DNA of 25,584 nucleotides from FEN-727 sp036508635 (GTDB lineage Bacteria > Actinomycetota > Geothermincolia > Fen-727 > Anoxymicrobiaceae): positions 1 to 25,584 of the forward strand of contig DATCGY010000086.1 of assembly GCA_036508635.1 (NCBI GenBank). The letters are read 5' to 3'. The notes under the pieces are model-generated. The model did not search any database, was not told where the DNA came from, and was given only the letters and a program-made list of their open reading frames with translations. Below are positions 6,754-17,000 of this stretch, one piece after another. A program made the translations under genes and the position numbers. Numbering within the stretch: the stretch's first letter is position 1; the number at the start of each line of letters is the position of its first letter.

Positions 6754-7848
6754 ATGATAGTCTCCTGTGAAAAGGAAAAGCTGAACGGGCTCGTTCAGAC
6801 AGCACTCAGGGGAGTCTCCAGCAGGGCAACGATGCCCATCCTGTCCGGCCTGCTCATCAATGCCGAGGGCAACAAGCTTGTAGTCAATAGCACTGACCTC
6901 GAGATGAGCATACGAGCCGAGATCGAAGCGGAAGTATCCGAGAGCGGCTCCACTGTGGTTTCCGGCCGATTGATAGGAGATGTCGTAAAGAGCCTTCCGT
7001 CCGGGACCGTCAATCTCGAGACCGGAGAGAAATACATAACAGTAAAGACGGCAGTCGGTGAGTACAGGATCCGCGAGATGGCACCAGAAGATTTTCCCGC
7101 AATCCCGAAGTGGGAAGGTGAATCCGTTCTCAAAGCCCAGGGCGGTGAGTTCCTCCTGGCGGTTCAACAGACTTCGCGAGCATCATCAAATGACGAAAAG
7201 AGGCCGGTCCTGACCGGAACGCTCATGGAGAAAGGTGCTTCCGATGGCTCCATAAAGATGGTCTCAACAGACAGTTACCGCCTCTCCTGGAAGACCATCG
7301 AAGTGAGCGGGTCGCTCGAGGGTTGGGAGGACTGCATTATTCCGACCAAAACCTTGAACGAGGTCGCAAGGCTTGCCGGGTCGGTTGAAGACGAAGTTGA
7401 GCTCAAGATGCAGGCAAAACAGGTCATGTTCAAGCTTGGCGACATGGTTGTGAGCAGCAGGCTCATAGAGGGCCAGTTCCCGAACTACAGGCAGTTGGTG
7501 CCAAAAGGCGAGAAAACCGCTATTAAAGTCTCCAGAGACGACCTGGCCGGTGTGGTGAAGAGAGCGCTGATTTTCGGACACAACATGAGGCTCGGGGTCT
7601 ATAGCGATCACTTAAGCCTGATAACCGAGACCCCCGAGGTCGGAGACTCAAAAGAGGAAATACCCGCGGAGGTCACGGGCGAAGAGATGGAGATCGGGTT
7701 CAACGGCACTTATCTCCTCGACGGGATTATGGCAGTAGAGACCGAGAACTTAGAGCTGAGGCTTGACGACCCACTGAAGCCAGCGCTTTTAAAGAACGAA
7801 GAAAGTGACAGTTACAGCTACATCGTCATGCCGGTCAGGCTGAGGTGA
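6754..7848 (+). CDS. dnaN: DNA polymerase III sliding clamp, beta subunit
   Basis: A 364-residue clamp that dimerises as a ring on DNA and tethers polymerase III and other partners. The three repeated clamp domains are recognisable: the N-terminal MPILSGLLINAEGN region, the middle KRPVLTGTLME...STDSYRLSWK segment, and the C-terminal domain ending in YIVMPVRLR, the usual end of bacterial clamps. ATG at 6754 has GGGGGAG 10 bases upstream. It follows dnaA after the origin spacer and precedes recF by 30 bases, so dnaN-recF-dciA are likely one transcript. Confidence 0.97.
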   Translation: MIVSCEKEKLNGLVQTALRGVSSRATMPILSGLLINAEGNKLVVNSTDLEMSIRAEIEAEVSESGSTVVSGRLIGDVVKSLPSGTVNLETGEKYITVKTAVGEYRIREMAPEDFPAIPKWEGESVLKAQGGEFLLAVQQTSRASSNDEKRPVLTGTLMEKGASDGSIKMVSTDSYRLSWKTIEVSGSLEGWEDCIIPTKTLNEVARLAGSVEDEVELKMQAKQVMFKLGDMVVSSRLIEGQFPNYRQLVPKGEKTAIKVSRDDLAGVVKRALIFGHNMRLGVYSDHLSLITETPEVGDSKEEIPAEVTGEEMEIGFNGTYLLDGIMAVETENLELRLDDPLKPALLKNEESDSYSYIVMPVRLR

Positions 7849-7878
7849 TAGCCCCGGAACAGCAGGCGAGCAGACCAT

Positions 7879-8985
7879 TTGATATTAACACGGCTTGAGC
7901 TGTCAAACTTCAGAAACTATAAACAGCAACAAGTCGAATTCTCACCGGAAAAGAACATAATCGTCGGAAGGAACGCCCAGGGCAAGACCAACCTCCTTGA
8001 GGCGTTCTATTTTCTTTCTCACCTGAAATCCAACCGCGCGCCGAGAATGAGAGAACTGGTGACCGAAGGCCTCGAAAAAGCGTCTGTGCGTGGTCTTATC
8101 ATGGACGGAGAGTTCCGCCTTAACATGCACGTTTCCTTTGGGAGACGGGGAAGAAGCATTGACGTTAACGGGCAGAAGCTAGAGTCGGCCGCAAGAGCCA
8201 AGGGGCTGGTCAAGTGTGTCATGTTTTCGCCGGATGATCTGTACGTGATAAAAGGCGACCCTGCAAGGCGCAGGGAATTCCTCGATGAAACCATGGAGGA
8301 GTTGGGTCCGGTCGCTGCCAAGGCGGTGCTCTACTACAAACACGTGCTAAGGCAGAGAAACGCGGTGCTCCGATCGTGGGAAGAGCATGGGATGAGCCTG
8401 AACAAAGTGATAGAGCCATGGGATGACGCGCTGGCCCGGGTTGGTGCAGAGATCGTGACCGACAGGATCAACATGGTAGACAAGATGGCCCGATACGCCG
8501 GCGGCGCATACGAAGAGATAGCAGGAGAAAGCCACGGCGTGGCGATCAAATACAAGGGGACATTCGAGCCGGCAGGCCCGGGGAAGGCCCAGATCGAGAG
8601 TTCGATGAGAGAAGAACTCGACGCCGCGCGTTCCAAAGAGAAGCGAGCCAGGACGACAGTCGTAGGTCCACACAGGGACGACGTTGAATTAAGACTCGAT
8701 GGAAGAGAGGCAAAGTTCTCAGCCTCACAAGGCGAGCAGAGGACCCTGGCTTTCTGCCTCAGGGTGGCCCAGAAGCGCTACCTGGAAGACGAAACTGGAA
8801 AAGTGCCCATCACGCTTCTCGATGACGTGCTTTCCGAGCTTGACCGGGAAAGGCGCGCCGGTGTCCTGAGAGTGGCTGGCGCCGGCAGCCAATCAATCAT
8901 AACGACCACCGACCTGCTCGAGGACTTTGAAGCCCTTGGAGCGAGGGTATTAAGAGTCGAAAGAGGAACTGTTGAGAGTGTCTGA
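7879..8985 (+). CDS. recF: DNA replication and repair protein RecF
   Basis: A 368-residue SMC-like ATPase that helps load RecA at gaps via the RecFOR pathway. The N-terminus LTRLELSNFRNY is typical. Walker A is GRNAQGKTN (30-38). The ABC signature region is SASQGEQRTLAFCLR, and Walker B is ITLLDDVLSELD near residue 315. The start is TTG at 7879; no ATG or GTG would retain the conserved N-terminus, and AGGCGAG lies upstream. Its last 14 bases overlap the next gene. Confidence 0.95.
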   Translation: MILTRLELSNFRNYKQQQVEFSPEKNIIVGRNAQGKTNLLEAFYFLSHLKSNRAPRMRELVTEGLEKASVRGLIMDGEFRLNMHVSFGRRGRSIDVNGQKLESAARAKGLVKCVMFSPDDLYVIKGDPARRREFLDETMEELGPVAAKAVLYYKHVLRQRNAVLRSWEEHGMSLNKVIEPWDDALARVGAEIVTDRINMVDKMARYAGGAYEEIAGESHGVAIKYKGTFEPAGPGKAQIESSMREELDAARSKEKRARTTVVGPHRDDVELRLDGREAKFSASQGEQRTLAFCLRVAQKRYLEDETGKVPITLLDDVLSELDRERRAGVLRVAGAGSQSIITTTDLLEDFEALGARVLRVERGTVESV

Positions 8986-9448
8986 ACCCGAGAGCCTCGG
9001 GGGGATTATGGCCGGCAGGCCAGGAATGTCCCCGAGCATAAAAAAACTCAAGAAGGAGCTAATCAGCCTCCACTGGGCGCACATCGCGGGAGAGAGGCTA
9101 GCCTCACACAGCACTCCCACCAGGATCACCAAGGGGGTTTTGACGGTATCGGCCGAGGGGCCGGCCTGGGCGGCCGAGCTGAGCGCAAAGACGCCGGAGC
9201 TTCTCGCCGGAGTGACACGCGTGTTGGGGGACAACGGGATAAAGAAGATGAGGGTGAGGGCGCGGAGCCCCGAATTGGCGCCAGAAACGGGCGTGGCGGT
9301 GAAACCCGCCGACCATAGCCGGGAGGCACCGCTGGGACCCCAGCTCCAGGAAAAGCTGAACGGAATAGACGAAGAAGAGACGAGAACCGCTCTAGAAAGG
9401 ATGCTCCGCGCCAGCATGGAGAGAAAGCAGTACGAGCAAAACGGATGA
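8972..9448 (+). CDS. dciA: DciA-type helicase loader candidate (DUF721)
   Basis: A 158-residue protein in the position of the DUF721 gene found between recF and gyrB in Actinobacteria (Rv0004 in Mycobacterium). DciA is known in several bacteria as the loader of replicative helicase DnaB where DnaC/DnaI are absent. The core fits the family: a leading helix, LHWAHIAGERLASHSTPTRI, then GVLTVSAEGPAWAAELS and the final GIKKMRVRA strand. The C-terminal third is charged and probably disordered. TTG at 8972 is preferred over GTG at 8978 because AGAGGAA is correctly spaced for TTG. It overlaps recF by 14 bases, implying translational coupling. Confidence 0.85.
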   Translation: MRVSEPESLGGIMAGRPGMSPSIKKLKKELISLHWAHIAGERLASHSTPTRITKGVLTVSAEGPAWAAELSAKTPELLAGVTRVLGDNGIKKMRVRARSPELAPETGVAVKPADHSREAPLGPQLQEKLNGIDEEETRTALERMLRASMERKQYEQNG

Positions 9449-9494
9449 CCGCCCCCAGATTTTGTCTGGTGAGCCCAATAAATGAAGCAAGAAA

Positions 9495-9503
9495 TGGTAT
9501 AAT
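9495..9503 (+). promoter_or_regulatory. Extended -10 promoter for gyrB
   Basis: TGGTATAAT is an extended -10 element with perfect TATAAT (9498-9503), in the 150-base dciA-gyrB gap. A transcript would start about 90 bases before gyrB. No convincing -35 is needed or seen. Confidence 0.6.
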
Positions 9504-9598
9504 CTATGCATGAGGTCCGCCCCAGAACACAAGTCATTCTTCTTAAATCTCAAATGACCTCAAACGAAAAAATCCATGCTGTGAAGAGGTGGGAATAG

Positions 9599-11518
9599 TT
9601 GGAAGAAAAAGATCTTGAAGAAGCGTACGACGCCAAGAGCATAACCGTTCTCGACGGGCTCGACGCCGTCAGGAAAAGGCCGGGCATGTACGTCGGCTCG
9701 ACGGGCACGAGAGGGCTGCACCACCTGGTCTACGAGGCGGTCGACAACTCAATCGACGAGGCCATGGCAGGCTACTGCAAGCACATCTTCGTCACACTTG
9801 AGGAGGACGGCTCGGTTGCGGTGATCGACGACGGCAGGGGCATCCCGGTGGGCGAGATCCCCCGCTTCAAGAAATCCGCGCTGGAGATAGTACTGACCAT
9901 GCTACACGCCGGAGGAAAATTCGGCAGTGGAGGATACAAGGTGTCCGGCGGGCTCCACGGTGTTGGAATATCCGTGGTCAACGCGCTGTCCGAGTGGCTC
10001 GAAGTCGAAGTGGGGCGCGAGGGCGGAGTCTTCTCCCAGCGGTTCGAGAGAGGAAAGGCCGTTTCAAAGCTTGAAAAGGTTGGGAAGACCAACAAGACCG
10101 GCACGATAATCAAGTTCAAACCGGACCCGAAGATATTCGAAGAGCTGGAGTTCAAGCACGACACCATCTCTCAGCGGCTCAGGGAGATGGCCTACCTCAA
10201 CGCCGGGCTTGAGATCATCCTCGAGGACAAGCGGGATCCAGACGATCCCAGGAAGGAAACCTTCGAATACAAGGGCGGCATCCGCGACTTCGTGCAGTTC
10301 CTCAACTCCAGCAAGGAGACGATCCAGAAGAGAATCATCTTTGTCAAGGGCGCAAGGGAAGACGCGGAGGTCGAGGTGTCGATGCAGTACAACACCGGTT
10401 TCATCGACAACATCTTCACTTTCACCAACAACATCAACACGCACGAGGGCGGAAGCCATCTGATCGGATTCAAGGCCGCGCTGACGAGGACGATCAATGA
10501 CTACGCAAGGACGCATGGCCACATCAAGGATAAAGACGGCAGCCTGACGGGGGAGGACGTCCGCGAGGGGTTGACCGCGGTGGTCAGCGTCAAGATGCAG
10601 GAGCCCCAGTTCGAAGGCCAGACGAAGACGAGGCTGGGCAACCCCGACATAAAGGGCTTCGTCGAATCGTCCGTGAACGCCGGTCTCGCGGAGTTCCTCG
10701 AAGAGAACCCCGGAGATGCCAAAAACATTGTAAACAAAGCGCTGACCGCGGGCAGGGCTCGTAGCGCGGCGAGGCAGGCGAGGGAGCTGGTGCGCCGGCA
10801 GAGCATACTCGAGTCGAGCTCTCTGCCCGGGAAGCTTGCCGACTGTTCCATCAAAGACCCATCTCTCTGCGAGATATACCTGGTCGAGGGCGACTCGGCC
10901 GGCGGCTCAGCGAAGCAGGCGCGAGACAGGAGCTTCCAGGCCATACTTCCGCTTCGCGGCAAGATCCTGAACGTCGAGAAAGCCGGGCCGAGCAGGGTGT
11001 TCTCGTCGCAAGAGATACAGGCGCTCATAACGGCGCTCGGCACAAATGTGCGAGACGATTTTGATATCGAGAAAGCCAGATATCACAGGGCGATAATCAT
11101 GACGGACGCGGACGTCGACGGCGCCCATATCAGGACGCTTCTGCTGACGTTCTTTTACAGGTATATGCCCGAGCTGATCGAGGAGGGGTACGTCTACGTC
11201 GCGCAGCCCCCGCTATACAGGCTCACAATAGGAAAGAAGCACATATACGCGTACGACGACGCGGAGATGGATCGCGTCATCAAAGAAAACGACGGGAAGA
11301 AGGCGCAGGTGCAGAGGTTCAAGGGCCTTGGCGAGATGAACCCGGAACAGCTATGGGAGACGACGATGGACCCCGCCAGGCGCAACCTGCTCCAGGTAAA
11401 TATCGACGACGCCGTCTCCGCTGACATGATATTCAACACGCTGATGGGCAACGACGTGGAGTCGAGACGGACGTTCATCCAGGAACACGCATCCGACGTC
11501 AGGTTCCTGGATATTTGA
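9599..11518 (+). CDS. gyrB: DNA gyrase subunit B
   Basis: The 639-residue ATPase subunit of gyrase, which with GyrA introduces negative supercoils. The GHKL ATPase is at the N-terminus (EAVDNSIDEAMAGYC, 46-60; IDDGRGIPVG; GGLHGVGISVVNALS). The transducer domain follows. The TOPRIM metal-binding motifs are EGDSAGG (about 430) and DADVDGAHIRTLL (about 503), and the C-terminus contains QRFKGLGEMNPEQLW. The length is that of the short GyrB without the proteobacterial insertion. It starts with TTG at 9599, with GAGGTGGG upstream; the nearest upstream ATG hits a stop within three codons. gyrA follows after 55 bases. Confidence 0.97.
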   Translation: MEEKDLEEAYDAKSITVLDGLDAVRKRPGMYVGSTGTRGLHHLVYEAVDNSIDEAMAGYCKHIFVTLEEDGSVAVIDDGRGIPVGEIPRFKKSALEIVLTMLHAGGKFGSGGYKVSGGLHGVGISVVNALSEWLEVEVGREGGVFSQRFERGKAVSKLEKVGKTNKTGTIIKFKPDPKIFEELEFKHDTISQRLREMAYLNAGLEIILEDKRDPDDPRKETFEYKGGIRDFVQFLNSSKETIQKRIIFVKGAREDAEVEVSMQYNTGFIDNIFTFTNNINTHEGGSHLIGFKAALTRTINDYARTHGHIKDKDGSLTGEDVREGLTAVVSVKMQEPQFEGQTKTRLGNPDIKGFVESSVNAGLAEFLEENPGDAKNIVNKALTAGRARSAARQARELVRRQSILESSSLPGKLADCSIKDPSLCEIYLVEGDSAGGSAKQARDRSFQAILPLRGKILNVEKAGPSRVFSSQEIQALITALGTNVRDDFDIEKARYHRAIIMTDADVDGAHIRTLLLTFFYRYMPELIEEGYVYVAQPPLYRLTIGKKHIYAYDDAEMDRVIKENDGKKAQVQRFKGLGEMNPEQLWETTMDPARRNLLQVNIDDAVSADMIFNTLMGNDVESRRTFIQEHASDVRFLDI

Positions 11519-11573
11519 TGATACCAACGCGGCCGCGGGCCGCTTTGGATCTTCGAGGGAAGGAAACCAAGAG

Positions 11574-14045
11574 ATGATAGACCTTGTCGGTGGGCGCGTC
11601 GAGCCGGTAGAGCTCGAGGAGGAGATGCAGAGGTCCTTCCTCGAGTACGCCATGAGCGTGATTGTTGAACGCGCCCTGCCAGACGTCAGGGATGGGCTCA
11701 AGCCGGTGCACCGCCGCATCCTGTACAGCATGCTCGAGTCCGGCGTGACCCCCGCGGGCCCGCACAGGAAATGCGCGAGGGTCGTCGGTGATGTTATGGG
11801 TCGTTACCACCCCCACGGGGATGCCGCAATCTACGACACCCTGGTGCGAATGGCCCAGGATTTCTCATACAGGTACGAGCTCATCGATGGCCATGGCAAC
11901 TTCGGCTCCGTCGACGGCGACAGCGCCGCGGCCATGAGGTATACCGAAGCCAGGCTGGCGCAGGTGGCGACCGAGCTGCTCGATGACATCAGGAAAGAAA
12001 CAGTCGATTTCGTCGACAATTACGACGGCTCGATGCAGGAGCCCTCGGTCCTGCCTGGCAAGTTCCCAAACCTGCTCGTCAACGGCTCCAGCGGCATCGC
12101 GGTCGGCATGGCTACCAACATACCACCACACAACCTCGGCGAGGTCATCGACGGAATCATCGCCGTGATCGACGATCCCGACATAAGCCCCGAGGCGCTG
12201 ATGCAGGTCATCCAGGGGCCCGACTTCCCGACCGGCGGGATCATCCGCGGCAGGATGGGCATACACCAGGCCTATAGCACGGGCAGGGGCATCATCCATG
12301 TGAGGGCAAGGGCGCACACAGAGCAGGTCAAAGGCGGCAAGCAGCGCATCGTGGTCACCGAGATACCCTACCAGGTAAACAAGTCCAAGCTCAGTCAGAA
12401 GATCGCCGAGCTCGTAAAGAGCAAGACTCTACTCGGCATATCGGACCTCCGGGACGAGTCGGACCGTAGCGGCATGAGGCTCGTCATCGAGCTCAAACGC
12501 GAGGCCGACCCCGAGGTCGTTCTCAACCAGCTATACAAACACACCCAGATGCAGAGCTCGTTCGGCATCATAATGCTGGCGCTTGTGGACAGGGTCCCGC
12601 GGACCCTGCCACTCAAAGAGTTCCTGCAAAAACACACGGAGCATCGGCAGGAGGTAATCACCAGGCGGACCAGGTTTGACCTGAGAAAAGCCGAGGAGCG
12701 AGCCCACATCCTCGAGGGACTCCTCATCGCCATCGATAACATAGACGAGACAATCGCGCTGATCAGAGGGTCCAAGACGGTCGAGGAGGCGCGCGAAAAA
12801 CTCACCGAGCGGTTCAAGCTGACCGAGATCCAGGCGCAGGCGATACTCGACATGAGGCTCCAGAGGCTGACAGGTCTCGAGCGGCAGAAAGTCAAGGACG
12901 AACTCAAAGAGCTCCAGGGGAAGATAAAAGAGCTCCTGGCGATCCTCGATGACCCCGGAAAGGTGCTCGTAATAATCAAGGACGAGCTCGAAGAGATACG
13001 TCGCAAGTTCTCCGACGAGCGCCGCACTGAGATCGGCGGAGACGCCGAGGATCTATCGGTCGAAGACCTCATCGCCGAGGAAGAGATGGTCATCAGTATC
13101 ACCCACTCCGGCTACGCCAAGCGCGTGCCGGTGGCAACGTTTCGCAAGCAGAAGCGAGGCGGGCGCGGCGTTATGGGGATGGACCTCAAAGAGGGCGATT
13201 TCGTCGAGCACCTGTTCATCACGACTACCCACCACTTCATCCTGTTCTTCTCGAACAAGGGCAAGGTCTATCGGCTCAAGGTGTACGAGTTGCCGACCGG
13301 CAGCCGGACCTCCAAAGGGAAGGCGATGGTCAACCTTTTGCCGCTCGAGCCGAACGAAAAGATTGTCGAAGTCATTGCTACGAAAGACTTTGAGGGCGGT
13401 AGGTTCCTCGTCACCGCCACCAAGAACGGAATAGTCAAGAAGACGGCTTTCAAGTTGTATGATTCGGCTCGCAAGGATGGGATAATAGCATTGAGGCTAT
13501 TCCCCGGCGACGAGATGATAAGGGCAAGGCTTACCGGCGGTGACCAGGAACTGCTGCTGGTATCCGAAAAGGGTCGGGCCATCAAGTTCAACGAGAAGGA
13601 CTGCCGGGCCATGGGAAGGGTTGCGGCCGGCGTTAAAGGCATGGCCCTAGACCGTGGTGATCGCGTTCTGACCATGGAGGTCCTCGAAGACGGCAAAGAC
13701 GTCTTCGTCATTACGTCGAACGGTTTCGGCAAACGCACTTCCGCGGGGCTTTACCCGCTTCACAGGCGGGGAGGCAAGGGGGTCCGCACTATAAAACTGA
13801 CCGAGACCAAGGGGAGGCTGGCCGGAGCACGGGTCGTAATGGACAACCAGGAGTTGGTAGTGGTGTCCCAGGAAGGCATCATCATCCGGGTCCCGGTTAA
13901 CGGCATACCCAGAACTGGAAGAGCGACCCAGGGCGTCAAAGTGATGCGGGTCCAGGAGAACGACAGCGTGAGCGCTGTCGCCCTCCATATCTCCGGGGAC
14001 GACGGGGCGGACGAGGAGTTCGAGGGCGAGGAAGAAGAAGCCTGA
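11574..14045 (+). CDS. gyrA: DNA gyrase subunit A
   Basis: The 823-residue subunit that cuts and rejoins DNA. The catalytic tyrosine is Tyr123 in AAMRYTEARL. The quinolone-determining loop reads HPHGDAAIYD (79-88). The C-terminal beta-pinwheel carries a GyrA box, QKRGGRG, at about 526-532, which distinguishes gyrase from topoisomerase IV ParC. It ends with an acidic tail (DDGADEEFEGEEEEA). ATG at 11574 has AAGGAAA upstream. Alanine at 84 replaces the serine found at the matching position of E. coli (Ser83). It is probably co-transcribed with gyrB. Confidence 0.97.
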   Translation: MIDLVGGRVEPVELEEEMQRSFLEYAMSVIVERALPDVRDGLKPVHRRILYSMLESGVTPAGPHRKCARVVGDVMGRYHPHGDAAIYDTLVRMAQDFSYRYELIDGHGNFGSVDGDSAAAMRYTEARLAQVATELLDDIRKETVDFVDNYDGSMQEPSVLPGKFPNLLVNGSSGIAVGMATNIPPHNLGEVIDGIIAVIDDPDISPEALMQVIQGPDFPTGGIIRGRMGIHQAYSTGRGIIHVRARAHTEQVKGGKQRIVVTEIPYQVNKSKLSQKIAELVKSKTLLGISDLRDESDRSGMRLVIELKREADPEVVLNQLYKHTQMQSSFGIIMLALVDRVPRTLPLKEFLQKHTEHRQEVITRRTRFDLRKAEERAHILEGLLIAIDNIDETIALIRGSKTVEEAREKLTERFKLTEIQAQAILDMRLQRLTGLERQKVKDELKELQGKIKELLAILDDPGKVLVIIKDELEEIRRKFSDERRTEIGGDAEDLSVEDLIAEEEMVISITHSGYAKRVPVATFRKQKRGGRGVMGMDLKEGDFVEHLFITTTHHFILFFSNKGKVYRLKVYELPTGSRTSKGKAMVNLLPLEPNEKIVEVIATKDFEGGRFLVTATKNGIVKKTAFKLYDSARKDGIIALRLFPGDEMIRARLTGGDQELLLVSEKGRAIKFNEKDCRAMGRVAAGVKGMALDRGDRVLTMEVLEDGKDVFVITSNGFGKRTSAGLYPLHRRGGKGVRTIKLTETKGRLAGARVVMDNQELVVVSQEGIIIRVPVNGIPRTGRATQGVKVMRVQENDSVSAVALHISGDDGADEEFEGEEEEA

Positions 14046-14095
14046 CGTCCCTCGGCGCCGAGGCCCGAATCACCCGGCTTGGTTCGAGGAGAAGA

Positions 14096-17000
14096 ATGTT
14101 TCGTCTGAGAAAGAGCCAGCCCGCAAACACGCCCTTCAGCCTCGAGACGATCCAGGAGTTTCTTGACGCCGCCGAGGCGGCGCTTATCCTAATCACGCCC
14201 GAGCACACCATCGGTTACATGAACAGCGCGGCTGAACGCCAGTGGGGAAAGTCCATAGGCAAACGCTGTTTCGAAGTCCTCAGAAAAGAGGGAGCGCCGT
14301 GCGAAGATTGTCCGCTCCCGGAAGTTCTCAGCGACAAGAGGATGGTCAAGCGGACAATCAGGATGCCTTCCGGCGATACATGGTGCGACCGGGAGAACCT
14401 CTACATGTATGTCACCGGGCCACTCACCAAGACCCCGTTCATGGCCATCGTCAGCACCGATATGCCCGAGAGAAAAAATCTGGTTCGCGAGGTGCGAAGA
14501 GAGCGCGAGATCTCGAAAGCCCTTCTCGAGTCCGTGAATGCGCTGGTGATCGGGCTTAGCGATGACGGCGAGGTCATGTTCGTCAACCGGGCGCTCGAAC
14601 AGCTAAGCGAATACGGCGAAGCCGAGATAAAAGACGGAGGCGGGATAAGCCTCCTCATCCCTCACGAGTACCAGGATCTCGCCCATGCTTATTTCGGGTC
14701 ACCACCGTCAGAGCAGAGGTCGAAAGAGGCGGTGCTCATCCCCCTGATAAAGAAATCCGGAGCCAGGCGGATGCTGTCGTGGACCTACTCCCCCCTGGTG
14801 ATGGGTGACGGCAGCACTGATGGGGCGATCGCTCTGGGCCAGGACGTCACGGAGAGATTCGCAAGGCGGCGCGAAGCGGAGAAGCTGGCCGAGGAACTCC
14901 TGGTAGTAAACACGATACTCTCCAAAGCGGGAGCCTCCCAGGACATAGACGAGATGCTTACAGCGGCGCTCAATTCCCTCTTGACGCTTCCCGGGTATCG
15001 TTGCGGAGTCGTCTACCACCTGGAGAGCGGTGGCTCCGTCGGCCGGCGTGTGGCGATGAAAGGATTCGAGAAGAGCGAGCCCGCGCGCGTAGTTCAAGGC
15101 AAGCCCAACGCCTTCCCCGGGGACGCGGTGATGAAGAAGAGGATTGAGACGGTGGTGCCTACGGCGCAGGGCATCCATCCCCACGTCAGAGAGATCTCGA
15201 TGGCGGAGGGAGTCAAAGGTGTCGTGGGCGTCCCCCTCTATGTGGCGGGACGCCCCGTGGGGCTTCTGCTGCTCGGCCATGACTTAGAGTCCGGGAAGGC
15301 CGAGGCGGGGTTCAACCTGTTGAGGGCCGCCGCCGACGCATTGGAGCTCGGAGCCGAGAACGCGTTCCTGCGGATGAGAGCCGAGGAGCGGGCGCGCGAG
15401 GCGACCTCACTATTCAACGTGGCACAGAGCCTCACCGGCACCCTCGATTTGACGTCCGCTCTGGTAAAAGTGGCCGCCGAAGCGGCTGAGCTTCTTGACG
15501 TTGACGCGTGCAACATCTGGCTTTTCGACGAGGAAAGCGAGACGCTGCGCCCCGAAGCGGGTCACGACTGGACGAAGTTCGACAAGCAGCCCGCGAGCAT
15601 CTCCATCTCAGCGAGCGGGATAGTATCCGAGGCGAGGGCGACCCTGAAGCCGGTTGTGGTAGACGACGCTGCGCGGGACGAGAGGAGCCTCGACGGTGAG
15701 TTTCGGAAACGCGGCGTCAAGTCGGCCCTCGTCGTGCCGCTGGTCACAGAGGGCAAGTTCACGGGCGCTCTCTCACTAGAGACACTTTCGCGCAAACGCC
15801 GGTTCCTGACTCGCGAAGCGGAACTGATGGAGAGCTTCGCCCGCCAGGCCTCCATCGCCATACACAACGCTTCCCTGGTGAAAGAGCTCAGGGAGTCAGA
15901 AGAACGGTACCGCGCCCTGGCTGACGGCAGCCTGTTCGGCCTCCTGGTCCACGACGGGGAGAACGTCCTGTACGCAAACAGCAGGATCTACGAGATGTCC
16001 GGATACGACCGTGGAGAGCTCCAGACCATGACGGACGTGTTCGCCGCTCTCGAGCCCGCTGAGCTGCCTGAAGCAGTGACCTCGATGCAGGAGTTGATCG
16101 ACGGCGGGACCGCTCCCCAGTTCTACCATATCCGAATCCGACGCAGAGACGGAAGCGTTCTCGTGGCCGAGACTCTAAACACGATCATCACGGTAGGCGG
16201 CAGGCAGGTGGTCATGGTCACCATCATAGACATCACACAGCGCGTTACCGTCGAAGAAGCGCTGAAGACCTCAGAGGAGAGGTACCGAATCCTCGTAGAG
16301 TCGTCACGCGATGCCATCTTCATCGCTGACCCGAAAGGTAACGTGCTTTTTGCAAACTCAGCCAGTTGCGAGCTTACGGGCATGAGCTCGGACGAGATGA
16401 TAGGCCGCAACATCTACAGCGTAGTACACCCGGATGAGCGACAGCAGGTGATAAGGAAATTCGCAGAAGGTTGGGACAGCGGAAAAGGAGTCGCGCGTTA
16501 CCCGATAAGGGTGGTCGTTGACGGGCAGGAGAAGTATTTCGAGACCACGACCGCCGTCCTTGGAGAGCGCGGCCCGGGTGCAAATGCCATGGTGATAGTC
16601 AGCGACATAACCGGACGGGTCAAAGCCCAGAGGATGCTCGAAGAGTCGGAGGAGCGATATCGAACGATCGTTGAGAACAGCAGGGACCTCATCGTGATGT
16701 CGAACAGGGCAGGCGAGATACTGTACGCAAACCCTTCCGCGGTCGATATCTTCGGCATGGCGCCCGAAGGAGTGCCCGGCAAGTACCTGTTCGAGTTTGT
16801 TCATCCGGACGACAAGGAGCGCGTCTCGAGAGACTTCCTCAACGACTGGAAAACGGGCAGGACTATCCCCAACTACCCGCTGAGACTGATCGGCCCCGGT
16901 GGCAAGATCCTGGATATCGAGGCCAACTCGGGCCTGGTCGGCTGGCCAGGGGAGGACACAATCCAGATCTTCGTTCTGAGGGACGTCACCGAGAGAAAGC

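Noticed and set aside
12395..13102. 235-codon minus-strand frame inside gyrA
   Set aside because: Serine/arginine-rich shadow with no family features.
14050..14063. Palindrome CCTCGGCGCCGAGG after gyrA as a terminator
   Set aside because: No loop of useful size and no T tract; the next gene starts 32 bases later with a good ribosome binding site.
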